54,698 nt of DNA from NCBI RefSeq assembly GCF_009707865.1, contig NZ_WMBA01000056.1:1-54698 (forward strand), read 5' to 3'. The number at the start of each line of letters is the position of its first letter. Within the stretch, counting starts at the first letter, position 1. Position numbers and translations under genes: made by a program. Under the pieces are notes generated by a model that saw nothing but the letters and a program-made list of their open reading frames with translations, did no database searches and had not been told where the DNA came from. The stretch is from Amycolatopsis pithecellobii (GTDB taxonomy: Bacteria; Actinomycetota; Actinomycetes; Mycobacteriales; Pseudonocardiaceae). This document shows, in pieces, positions 18,013-25,579 of this stretch.

Positions 18013-18029
18013 CACGCTGGGTTAGCGTG
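18013..18029. promoter_or_regulatory. Dyad overlapping the XRE gene -10 box (candidate operator)
   Basis: Perfect inverted repeat CACGCT-GGGTT-AGCGTG between the divergent SDR and XRE genes. The right arm contains TAGCGT (18023-18028), which sits 7 nt before the XRE ATG and so looks like a leaderless -10 box. A regulator bound here would block RNA polymerase. Binding by the adjacent XRE protein is inferred. Confidence 0.5.
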
Positions 18030-18035
18030 GAGTCG

Positions 18036-18932
18036 ATGAACCGCGACGAGGAGACGAATCGGCTGGGCGCATACCTGCGCGCCCGGCGTGATCTGGTCAC
18101 CCCGGAGCAGGCCGGTATTCCGGCCGGGCCCCATCGTCGCGTCGCCGGGTTGCGGCGTGAAGAGGTCGCCACGCTGGCCGGCATCAGTGCCGACTACTAC
18201 CTGCGGCTGGAACGCGGGCGCGACAAGAACCCGTCCGCACAGGTGCTTGCGGCGCTGGCGCGGGTGCTCCAGCTCGACGAGGTCGAACATCAGTACCTGC
18301 TCGACCTCGCCAAGCCGTCGCCGCGCGCGCGTCCTCGCAAGCGGCCCGAGCGTGTGCCCGCCCGGTTGCATCACCTGCTCGCGGCCCTTGCGGTGCCGGC
18401 GTTCATCGAGGGCCGGGCGTTCGACGTGCTCGCGTCGAACTCGCTCGCGGTAGCGCTGTCTCCCCGGCTGCGACCGGGCGAGAACCGGTTGCGGTCCCTC
18501 CTGCTCGATCCCGAGGAACGTGAGTTCCACGCCGACTGGGACGCGGCCACCGCGGAATTCGTGGGATCGTTCCGCAAGTCCATCGGAGAGGACACCGACG
18601 ATGCGCGCATCGTCGAGCTCGTCGGGGAACTTTCCTTGGCCAGCGCCCGGTTCCGTGCGCTCTGGGCACGCCACGACGTCCGCCGGCTGGAGGGTGGCAC
18701 GACCGTCGTGAATCACCCTGTCGTCGGCACGCTCCACCTGCACCGCGACAAGCTTCCCGTCGGGGGCCTGATCCTCGTGGTGTACTACCCCGATCTGGAC
18801 AGCGACAGCGCCGAGAAGCTGCAAGTGCTGGCGTCCTTGGCCGCTGGTCCTAAGTGGACAGACAGCGGAGTGCGGCCACCAGCCACGTCACCGCCGCCTG
18901 CTGGGCCGGCACCGGGGGCCAGCCGTTCATAG
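18036..18932 (+). CDS. XRE-family regulator of the MmyB type
   Basis: 298 residues. N-terminal helix-turn-helix with the actinobacterial signature RREEVATLAGISADYYLRLERGRD (landmark), followed by PSAQVLAALARVLQLDE. The C-terminal half is the MmyB-like ligand-binding domain (FDVLASNSLA, REFHADWDAATAEFVG, RRLEGGTTVVNHPVVGTLHLHRDKL). ATG 18036 has no Shine-Dalgarno but a TAGCGT 7 nt upstream. The last 28 residues are Pro-rich, read antisense to the end of the MerR gene (83-bp overlap) and are absent from typical family ends, so the original stop may have been lost. Probably autoregulated and controlling the SDR. Confidence 0.9.
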   Translation: MNRDEETNRLGAYLRARRDLVTPEQAGIPAGPHRRVAGLRREEVATLAGISADYYLRLERGRDKNPSAQVLAALARVLQLDEVEHQYLLDLAKPSPRARPRKRPERVPARLHHLLAALAVPAFIEGRAFDVLASNSLAVALSPRLRPGENRLRSLLLDPEEREFHADWDAATAEFVGSFRKSIGEDTDDARIVELVGELSLASARFRALWARHDVRRLEGGTTVVNHPVVGTLHLHRDKLPVGGLILVVYYPDLDSDSAEKLQVLASLAAGPKWTDSGVRPPATSPPPAGPAPGASRS

Positions 18933-19764
18933 TGGCGAGTAGCTGCCAGTACCGCTCGGCCCTCGGGTCGTTGCCGGATTCGATACGGGCGGCCAGTTCG
19001 CCGGGCTCGGCGTCGCCGGAGAGGTGGGCGATTTCCCCGGCCAGGGCACGCCCTTCCGCGGAATCCGGAGCGAGCCCGGCCTCCAGATACCCCTGTGCCC
19101 GTGAGCTCCAAGACGACCAGTGCGTGGCCATCGGGCTCATCTCCTCACCCGCCTCGATCGCCGCCGCCTGCTTTTCGCTCATCGACCGGATCGCCGCCCG
19201 GAACGACGGGTCCTGAATCAGCTCCGCGAACTCGACCCACGCCTCAAGTTGCTCCGGCGTCGGATCGTCCGGCAGCGTCGGTTTCGCCGAGCGCATCCGG
19301 GCCGTGAATTGGGCGTCCATGGTCAGCCCGTCGAAGACCTCCGTCCAGAATTCCTCCACCAGCCGCATCCGCTCGTCGTCGGACATCGAAGCCAGTTTGT
19401 TCATCAGTTTCACTTCCTCCAGCTCGGATTTCCTTTTCACGACCGCACGCAGCACCGCCCGGCGCAGGTGCAGCCGCCGGATCTGCTCGTCGAGCGCCTC
19501 GAGATGCCGGTTCGCCAGCTGCGGCACGGTGACCCGCGACGCGAGCACCTCGGCCACGTCGTCCAGGCCGAGCCCGAGCTCGCGCAGCGTCCTGATCAAC
19601 TCGAGCCGGGCCAGCGACCGGGTGTCGTAGAGCCGGTACCCGGCGTGCGTCCGATCGGTGGGAGGGAGCAGCCCCTCATCGGAGTAGAACCGGATGGTCT
19701 TCACCGGCAGGCCTGTCCGGCGTGCCAGCTCCCCGATGGTGAACGTCCTGCCCACACGCTTCAT
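18850..19764 (-). CDS. MerR-family regulator with TipAS-like effector domain
   Basis: 304 residues. MerR winged helix at residues about 6-75: FTIGELARRTGLPVKTIRFYSDEGLLPP, then GYRLYD and LRELGLGLDDVAEVL. A dimerization helix follows, and then an all-helical C-terminal domain of about 170 residues resembling TipAS/ligand-recruiting domains (FWTEVFDGL, EFAELIQDPSFRAAIR). Effector unknown. A MerR-type promoter with a dyad in a 19-bp spacer lies at its 5' end; its geometry suggests the leaderless GTG at 19755 as true start, with ATG 19764 the longest alternative. Its 3' end overlaps the XRE gene antisense. Confidence 0.88.
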   Translation of the reverse strand: MKRVGRTFTIGELARRTGLPVKTIRFYSDEGLLPPTDRTHAGYRLYDTRSLARLELIRTLRELGLGLDDVAEVLASRVTVPQLANRHLEALDEQIRRLHLRRAVLRAVVKRKSELEEVKLMNKLASMSDDERMRLVEEFWTEVFDGLTMDAQFTARMRSAKPTLPDDPTPEQLEAWVEFAELIQDPSFRAAIRSMSEKQAAAIEAGEEMSPMATHWSSWSSRAQGYLEAGLAPDSAEGRALAGEIAHLSGDAEPGELAARIESGNDPRAERYWQLLATMNGWPPVPAQQAAVTWLVAALRCLST

Positions 19765-19793
19765 GCTGAGGTCTCCAGTGGCTGGAGAGTCAA
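19763..19793 (-). promoter_or_regulatory. MerR-type promoter with dyad in a 19-bp spacer
   Basis: On the minus strand a TTGACT -35 (793-788) and a weak CAGCAT -10 (768-763) are 19 bp apart, the over-long spacing characteristic of MerR-activated promoters. The perfect dyad CTCCAG-TGG-CTGGAG (19773-19787, plus-strand letters) fills the spacer. The predicted start lies at or next to GTG 19755. Autoregulation is inferred. Confidence 0.55.
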
Positions 19794-19817
19794 GCTTCGC
19801 ACGGTACCGTTGGCGAC

Positions 19818-20279
19818 ATGCACTTCACGCGGCCCCGCGAGCTCCTGGTGGCCGGGCTGGTCGGCGTCGTGCTGGCCTACCTCGCGTTCAAGTTCGCCTA
19901 CGGTTCCCTACCGCGGCTGCCGCGATATGCCGGCATCACGCTCGTTGTACTCGCCGTCGTCGAAACCGTGCTGGCGTTTTCGATCCGCGCGCGAATTCGC
20001 AGCGGGCGGCTGGTCGGCGCGATCGGCGTCGCCAGGGCGGTCGCGCTCGCGAAGGCATCCTCCTTGCTGGGCGCGTTGATGCTCGGGGCTTGGCTGGGCG
20101 CGCTGATCGCGTTGTACCCCAACGCTGATGAGGTCACCGCCGCAGCGAGCGATGTGCGGAGCGCGATCATCGGTGCGATCAGCGCGGCCGTGTTGATCGC
20201 GGCCGCGCTGTGGCTGGAGCACTGTTGTCGCACACCCGAACAACGTGATCAGGATCCCGAACATCGCTCGACCGGTTAA
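19818..20279 (+). CDS. DUF3180 membrane protein
   Basis: 153 residues with four hydrophobic segments, the pattern of DUF3180, an actinobacterial family found after folK in mycobacteria and relatives (Rv3605c-like). Landmarks: the RELLVAGLVGVVLAYLAFK first helix and the ARAVALAKASSLLGALMLGAW third helix with the conserved AKAS. Function unknown; conserved linkage to folate and pantothenate genes is the only clue. The ATG has TACCGT exactly 7 nt upstream and no Shine-Dalgarno, indicating a leaderless start. Confidence 0.88.
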   Translation: MHFTRPRELLVAGLVGVVLAYLAFKFAYGSLPRLPRYAGITLVVLAVVETVLAFSIRARIRSGRLVGAIGVARAVALAKASSLLGALMLGAWLGALIALYPNADEVTAAASDVRSAIIGAISAAVLIAAALWLEHCCRTPEQRDQDPEHRSTG

Positions 20280-20339
20280 CGCGGAGAACCTACCGTTCGA
20301 AGTACCGGCTAGATCTCAGACAGATAACTTGAGGGTACG

Positions 20340-21968
20340 GTGTTCGGCATGACTGGCGTGGGTGACGACTCGCGCGGCCGCCTCCTGGGCAGGCCGTGGT
20401 TCGTTGTCGGATTGGCCCTCGCCGTGGCGGCGACCCTGGCGCTGGTGCTCGCGGACGACGTCCGGTTTCTCCGGCTGGGCATTCTCGCCGCGCTGTGGGC
20501 GGCTCTCGTCGGCGGCTATCTTGCGGTCCGGTACCGCAAACAGGCTGCCAGCACGGAAGAAACGGTCGCGCAGGCGCAGGAGATCTACGAGCTCGAGCTG
20601 GAGCGGGAGATCGCCGCCCGGCGTGAGTACGAGCTGGAGGTCGAGAACGACGTCCGCGCGAAGGCGCACGCCGACTCGCGCGCCGAGCTGGACGCGTTGC
20701 GCGCCGAGGTTTCCGCGCTGCGGGACAACCTCCAGTCGCTGTTCGGCGGCGGTGAGGTGTTGCTGGAACGGTTCGCGCTGACGGCCCAGGCGACGCGGAT
20801 GCGTGCGCTGCGCGAGGAGCAACGGGTCGTCGAGGCCGGTACCGGCGGGCACAACCTGCCGCAGCTCACGGCGGCCGCCGAGCGGCAACCGGACGGGCAG
20901 ACGGAGCTGGTCGATCGCGTCCGGGAAAAACCGCAGGCGCGGCCGGCCGGGCGCCCGGCCGCGCCGGAGCCTCGCCGTCCGGAACGTTCCCTTGATCTCC
21001 CGCCTCGCCGGGTGGCGAAGACCGAGCCGGTGCGGGCGGGCCGCGACAGCCACGCGGCGGCCAGCGTGTCGAAGGCCGCGGCTGAGGCCCGTGCCCAGCA
21101 GACGGCGGTGAACCATCCGGCTGTGGCGAAGCAGGAACCGGCGCCGCGGTTCACCGGTGACGCGACCCGGCCGGGTTTCAGCCCTTCGGACCGGCGCCGT
21201 CGCCCACCGGAGCCGGCTGACCCGCCGACCCAGTTGTCGAAGCCCGTCGACGCGGATTGGACCGCTTCGTGGGACTCGCCGCTGGTCAAGGACGAGCCCG
21301 CAACACCGGCGCCGAACGGGAAGGATCGTCCGCCCCGGCGGGCCGAGCGGTCGCGCCCGCGGATGGTTCCCGCGCCGCCGCCGGAAAAGCCGAAGCCACG
21401 GTTCGAAGGCTCGCGGCCGCGGATGGAACCGGTGAAACCGCGCTTCGAGGCATCCCGGCCGAAGCTGGAACCGGTGTCGCCGGAGGCTTCCCGCCCGCGG
21501 ATGGCCCCTGTGTCGCCCGAGGCATCGCGACCTCGTCTGCAGCCTGTGCCGCCGCCCGTCGAACCCGCTCCACCGCAGCAGCGCCCGGAGCCCGTGGAGC
21601 CCAAGCTCGTGGAACCCAAGGAAGAACTGCCGCCGCCGGTGAACCCGACGTTGCCGGAAGCGGCCCGCCGGGTCGCCCAGGAAGGGCGCGTCGGTGGCCG
21701 CCGTCGTCGGGCCGAGGAGGAGTCCCCGGCCGAGCAGTCCGGGGGTGGCCGGCGCCGCCGTCCCGACGGTGAGCCGCCGGCTTGGGAAGCTTCTTCGGGT
21801 GCGCAGCCGTCGGGCAGCCACGCCAGGCCCGATGCCGGTGGCCGGCGTGCCGCACCGGAATCCGACGAGAGCGGCTCTCATTCGGCCGGCCGGTCGGTCA
21901 GTGACCTGCTCGCCGCGCACGGCACCACCGACGCGATCCCGCGCCGCCGCCGTCGCGCCGAGGACTAG
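20340..21968 (+). CDS. DUF6779 membrane-anchored Pro/Arg-rich protein
   Basis: 542 residues. Two membrane helices near the N-terminus (about residues 18-38 and 43-62), then a Glu-rich predicted coiled coil (YELELEREIAARREYELEVE), then a conserved FALTAQATRMRALREEQR segment. The remaining 350 residues are disordered and rich in Pro, Arg and Ala. The tail has a degenerate tandem repeat, five copies of an SRPRMxPV-like unit at about residues 338-405. It corresponds in position to Rv3604c, a conserved Ala/Arg/Pro-rich membrane protein of unknown role. GTG 20340 is used, with ATG 20349 as alternative. Confidence 0.8.
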   Translation: MFGMTGVGDDSRGRLLGRPWFVVGLALAVAATLALVLADDVRFLRLGILAALWAALVGGYLAVRYRKQAASTEETVAQAQEIYELELEREIAARREYELEVENDVRAKAHADSRAELDALRAEVSALRDNLQSLFGGGEVLLERFALTAQATRMRALREEQRVVEAGTGGHNLPQLTAAAERQPDGQTELVDRVREKPQARPAGRPAAPEPRRPERSLDLPPRRVAKTEPVRAGRDSHAAASVSKAAAEARAQQTAVNHPAVAKQEPAPRFTGDATRPGFSPSDRRRRPPEPADPPTQLSKPVDADWTASWDSPLVKDEPATPAPNGKDRPPRRAERSRPRMVPAPPPEKPKPRFEGSRPRMEPVKPRFEASRPKLEPVSPEASRPRMAPVSPEASRPRLQPVPPPVEPAPPQQRPEPVEPKLVEPKEELPPPVNPTLPEAARRVAQEGRVGGRRRRAEEESPAEQSGGGRRRRPDGEPPAWEASSGAQPSGSHARPDAGGRRAAPESDESGSHSAGRSVSDLLAAHGTTDAIPRRRRRAED

Positions 21969-22007
21969 CTTCGGCCGCTCTGCGGAGTCACCGTAAAGTT
22001 CCGGGCT

Positions 22008-23138
22008 GTGACGGCACCTCGCAGGATCACCGTTCTGCTGCCCGTGCTCGGCCTCATCGTGGTCGCGGCGTGCGGGCTGACCCTGCTCGGGCTCGCCACG
22101 GTGCGGGTCGGTCCGCTGGGCGTCGTGATCGGTGTCGCCGCGGCGCTCATCCCGGTCGCCATCGTGGTCGCGGCAGTGCTGTGGATCGACCGCTGGGAAC
22201 CGGAACCGGCGAAGATGCTGATGACCGCGTTCGCGTGGGGCGCCTGTATCGCGGCGATCACGGCGTTGCTGATCAACAGCACCGCGGAGAGTGTCGGGGA
22301 TCTGTTGCTGGGTATGGGAAATGGCAGCAGGGTCAGTGCGCTGGTCTCCGCGCCGCTCGTCGAGGAAGCGGCCAAGGGCACGTTCGTGTTGCTGGTCTGG
22401 TGGCGCCGGCGCGAGGAGTTCGACGGGGTCATCGACGGCATTGTCTACGCGGGGCTCACCGCCGCCGGTTTCGCGTTCACCGAGAACATCTACTACTTCG
22501 GCCGCGCGTTCGCCGACTACGGGTTCGGCACCGGCACGAGTTCCGGCGTGCTCGCGGCGTTCGTGTTGCGCGGGGTGCTCTCCCCGTTCACCCACCCGCT
22601 GTTCACCGCGCTCACCGGGGTCGGATTCGGCTACGCGGCGCGGACGAGCAACCGTGCGCTGCGGATTTTGGCTCCACTGGGCGGTTATCTCGCCGCGGTG
22701 TGCCTGCACGCGTTGTGGAACGGGGCGGCCACGCTCGGCGGTGCGAAGACGTTCCTCAACGTCTACTTCCTGATCATGGTGCCGATGTTCATCGTGGTCG
22801 TACTGCTGGTGATCCTGCAGCGGCGCCGCGAGCAACGCATCGTCGAAGCGGCGTTGCCCGGCATGGTCAAGGCACGCTGGATCGCCGCTTCGGAGGTGGA
22901 CCTGCTGTCGAGCCTCAACGGGCGCCGCGAATGGCGACGGCAGGCGCGGCGTCAGTCCGGCAGAGGGGCCGCAAGGGCCGTCGCGGTGTACCAGAACAGC
23001 GTGACCGAACTCGCATTTCTCGCTCGCCACAACGGCAGTCCCGCCACCAGTGAGAAGGAGGCGGAACTGCTCCGCACGCTGCGGACATCGCGAGCGGAGG
23101 CGGTCAAGCTGGCGGGGGAAAATCGCGCGGAACTGTGA
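22008..23138 (+). CDS. PrsW-family intramembrane metalloprotease
   Basis: 376 residues, about eight membrane segments in the first 270. PrsW motifs are visible in order: APLVEEAAKG (EExxK), GFAFTENIYYF (ExxxY), FTHPLFTALTGVGFGYA (conserved His) and LHALWNG (second His). The soluble basic C-terminal 100 residues are variable. PrsW proteases cut membrane anti-sigma factors in Bacillus; the target here is unknown and no anti-sigma gene is adjacent. GTG 22008, with TAAAGT 8 nt upstream and no Shine-Dalgarno. It is an extra gene relative to the mycobacterial order Rv3604c-Rv3603c. Confidence 0.88.
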   Translation: MTAPRRITVLLPVLGLIVVAACGLTLLGLATVRVGPLGVVIGVAAALIPVAIVVAAVLWIDRWEPEPAKMLMTAFAWGACIAAITALLINSTAESVGDLLLGMGNGSRVSALVSAPLVEEAAKGTFVLLVWWRRREEFDGVIDGIVYAGLTAAGFAFTENIYYFGRAFADYGFGTGTSSGVLAAFVLRGVLSPFTHPLFTALTGVGFGYAARTSNRALRILAPLGGYLAAVCLHALWNGAATLGGAKTFLNVYFLIMVPMFIVVVLLVILQRRREQRIVEAALPGMVKARWIAASEVDLLSSLNGRREWRRQARRQSGRGAARAVAVYQNSVTELAFLARHNGSPATSEKEAELLRTLRTSRAEAVKLAGENRAEL

Positions 23139-23262
23139 CCCGGTACGGGTGAAGCTGGTCACCAGCACCGGAACAGGTGCCCAGGACCGAGCTACTCTCG
23201 CGCCGTCGTCCGGTACCCGCGACCGAAGAGCGGGACTGGAACGAAACGAGGAGCTTGTTGCC

Positions 23263-23289
23263 ATGAGCGTCCACCGGGGCACGCCATGA
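23263..23289 (+). CDS. Eight-codon leader ORF coupled to the DUF2520 gene
   Basis: A short reading frame encoding MSVHRGTP has a good GAGGAG ribosome site 9 nt upstream, and its TGA overlaps the next ATG as ATGA at 23286. The following gene has no good ribosome site of its own, so translation of this mini-ORF probably delivers ribosomes to it. A TACTCT (23193-23198) could be the promoter -10 box. Whether it acts as an attenuator cannot be judged; the peptide has no run of a single regulatory amino acid. Confidence 0.4.
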   Translation: MSVHRGTP

Positions 23290-24179
23290 CCCGGCCGGCA
23301 AGGCTGGCCGTCGGCATCGTATCCGCAGGCCGGGTGGGTAGCGTGCTGGGTGCCGCACTCGCCAGGGCGGGGCACACGGTCGTTGCGGCATCGGGGATTT
23401 CCGCCGCTTCGCACGAGCGGGCCGAGCGGCTGCTGCCCGGTGTTCCGTTGCTGCCGCCGGACGAGGTAGTGGCCGCCGCCGATCTGGTCCTGCTCGCCGT
23501 TCCTGACGACGCGCTGGCGGATCTGGTCACCGGGCTTGCCGCCACGGGCAGCTGGCGGCCGGGCCAGATCGTGATGCACACCTCCGGCGCGCACGGGATC
23601 GACGTGCTGTGGCCCGCCGCCGAGGCCGGTGCGCTGGTGCTCGCGCTGCATCCGGTGATGACGTTCACCGGGGGCGAGGAGGACCTGCAGCGGATGGCGG
23701 CGTGCAGTGTCGGCGTCACGGCCGCGACCGGTGACGAGATCGCCTGGAACGTCGGCGAGGCACTGACCGTCGAGATGGGCGGCGAGGCCATCCGGGTCCC
23801 CGAAGAAGCACGCCCGCTGTACCACGCCGCGCTGGCCCATGGTTCGAACCACCTCGTCACCTTGGTGGCGGACTGCGTGGACCTGCTGGCAGGCGCCGGT
23901 GTTGCGGCCGGCGAGCGGGTACTCGGCCCGTTGCTTTCCGCCGCGCTTGACAACGCCTTGCGCCACGGCGACCGCGCGCTGACCGGTCCGGTCGCGCGCG
24001 GCGACACCGGCACTGTCCGGAAGCATCTCGATGTGCTGGCCGCCGAAGCACCGGAAGTCCGGCCCTGCTACACAACCCTCGCCCGGCGCACCGCCGCGCG
24101 CGCCACGGCGGCCGGCCTGCTCAGCCAGGACGCCGCCGCCGACATCACCGAACTCCTCGAAGGACCGGAAAAGCCGTGA
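23286..24179 (+). CDS. Rossmann-like DUF2520 protein, NAD(P)-binding
   Basis: 297 residues. The N-terminal Rossmann fold has GIVSAGRVGSVLGAALARAGH, with the nucleotide loop GxxxxGRVG, then LVLLAVPDDALADL and a VMHTSGAHG motif like that of 6-phosphogluconate dehydrogenase-type enzymes. The C-terminal helical DUF2520 domain includes HPVMTFTGG, YHAALAHGSNHLVTLVADC and a late GPVARGDTGTVRKHL block. The gene sits immediately before panC and overlaps it by 4 nt, as in mycobacteria (Rv3603c). A ketopantoate-reductase-like role fits the context but is not shown by sequence. Confidence 0.87.
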   Translation: MTRPARLAVGIVSAGRVGSVLGAALARAGHTVVAASGISAASHERAERLLPGVPLLPPDEVVAAADLVLLAVPDDALADLVTGLAATGSWRPGQIVMHTSGAHGIDVLWPAAEAGALVLALHPVMTFTGGEEDLQRMAACSVGVTAATGDEIAWNVGEALTVEMGGEAIRVPEEARPLYHAALAHGSNHLVTLVADCVDLLAGAGVAAGERVLGPLLSAALDNALRHGDRALTGPVARGDTGTVRKHLDVLAAEAPEVRPCYTTLARRTAARATAAGLLSQDAAADITELLEGPEKP

Positions 24180-25054
24180 CCACCCCGAAGTTCACCCGTG
24201 GCCAGCTCAACACATTCCAGACCCCCGACGACATGCACCGGGTCACCGCCGCGCTGCACGCGGTCGGCCGAAAGGTGGCGCTCGTGCCGACGATGGGCGC
24301 GCTGCACGCCGGGCATCGCGAGCTGGTGCGGCGTGCCAAGCGGCTGCCCAACACCGTCGTGGGCGCGTCGATTTTCGTGAACCCCTTGCAGTTCGGGGAA
24401 GGCGAGGACTTCGAGGCGTACCCGCGCCCGCTCGACCGCGACCTGGAAGTGCTCGCGGAGAGCGGGGTCGAGCTCGCCTTCGTCCCGAAGGCCGACGACC
24501 TTTACGCCGAAGGCCATGCGGTCACGGTGCATCCGGGGCCGCTCGGTGACGAGCTGGAAGGCGCGGCACGGCCGGGACATTTCGCGGGCGTGCTGACCGT
24601 GGTGGCGAAGCTGTTGAACATCGTGGCGCCGGACTACGCGTTCTTCGGCGAGAAGGACTACCAGCAGCTGGTGCTGATCAAGCGCATGGTGCGGGACCTC
24701 AACCTGCCGACGAGGGTGATCGGCGTGCCGACCGTGCGCGAGCACGACGGGCTCGCGCTGTCCTCGCGCAATGTCTATCTGAGCGAAGAACAGCGGGCCG
24801 ACGCGGTGCTGCTGTCCGCGGCGCTGTCCGCGGGTGCGCATGTCGGCCGGGAGGGGGCCGAGAAGGTGCTGTCCATGGCGAGGCAGACGCTGGCTGCCCG
24901 GCCGCAGGTCGCCGTGGACTATCTCGAACTACGCGGAACCGACCTCGGTCCCGCGCCCGTCGATGGAGAAGCACGGCTGCTGATCGCGGCCAAGATCGGC
25001 CGGACCCGGTTGATCGACAACGTGCCGGTCCTGCTGGGTGCCGCCGCGGACTGA
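24176..25054 (+). CDS. panC: Pantothenate synthetase
   Basis: 292 residues. Condenses pantoate and beta-alanine with ATP to pantothenate. HIGH-type motif TMGALHAGH, the FVNPLQFGEGEDF block, FFGEKDYQQLVLIKRMV and the KMSKS-like LSSRNVYLS are all present. GTG 24176 overlaps the DUF2520 gene (GTGA). Its substrate beta-alanine comes from PanD next door, and its product goes to CoaX, so the three genes give a compact route to 4'-phosphopantothenate. Confidence 0.97.
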   Translation: MTTPKFTRGQLNTFQTPDDMHRVTAALHAVGRKVALVPTMGALHAGHRELVRRAKRLPNTVVGASIFVNPLQFGEGEDFEAYPRPLDRDLEVLAESGVELAFVPKADDLYAEGHAVTVHPGPLGDELEGAARPGHFAGVLTVVAKLLNIVAPDYAFFGEKDYQQLVLIKRMVRDLNLPTRVIGVPTVREHDGLALSSRNVYLSEEQRADAVLLSAALSAGAHVGREGAEKVLSMARQTLAARPQVAVDYLELRGTDLGPAPVDGEARLLIAAKIGRTRLIDNVPVLLGAAAD

Positions 25055-25084
25055 ACGGCGCCCAGCGCGAAGAGAGGAACTGCC

Positions 25085-25579
25085 ATGTACCGCACGATGC
25101 TCAAGTCGAAGATTCACCGGGCGACCGTCACCCAGGCCGATCTGCACTACGTCGGGTCGGTCACGATCGACGAAACCCTGATGCGCGCGGCGGACCTGCT
25201 GCCGGGGGAACAGGTGTCCATTGTGGACATCACGAACGGGGCCCGGCTGGAGACCTACGTGATCGCGGGCGAGCCGGGCAGCGGCGTGATCGGCATCAAC
25301 GGAGCCGCCGCGCACCTGGTGCACCCCGGCGACCTGGTCATACTGATGGCCTACGCGCAGCTGGACGAGGCCGAAGCCGCGTCGTTCCAGCCGCGCATCG
25401 TGTTCGTGGACAGGGAGAACCGCATCACGCACAACGGTTCCGACCCGGCGTTTGCGCCCGAAGGTTCCGGGTTGATCAGCGGGAGCGTGACGGCCCAGCG
25501 GGATCGCGAAAGCGCTTACCCGACCGCGGAAACCGTCGATGCCGCCAGGCTCGACGCCCTGCTGCACACGGAGAGCTAG
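25085..25579 (+). CDS. panD: Aspartate 1-decarboxylase precursor
   Basis: 164 residues. A pyruvoyl-dependent enzyme making beta-alanine from aspartate. The self-cleavage site G24-S25 (YVGSVTID) is intact, with Lys9 and Tyr/Arg active-site residues in [19 protein letters not shown] (landmark). The C-terminus is about 25 residues longer than the roughly 139-residue mycobacterial form. AGAGAGGAA ribosome site before ATG 25085. It ends one base before coaX. Confidence 0.97.
   Translation: MYRTMLKSKIHRATVTQADLHYVGSVTIDETLMRAADLLPGEQVSIVDITNGARLETYVIAGEPGSGVIGINGAAAHLVHPGDLVILMAYAQLDEAEAASFQPRIVFVDRENRITHNGSDPAFAPEGSGLISGSVTAQRDRESAYPTAETVDAARLDALLHTES

Noticed and set aside
20316..24026. A 1236-codon minus-strand frame across DUF6779, PrsW and DUF2520 genes
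   Set aside because: It is antisense to three recognisable genes; long shadow frames are normal at this GC content.
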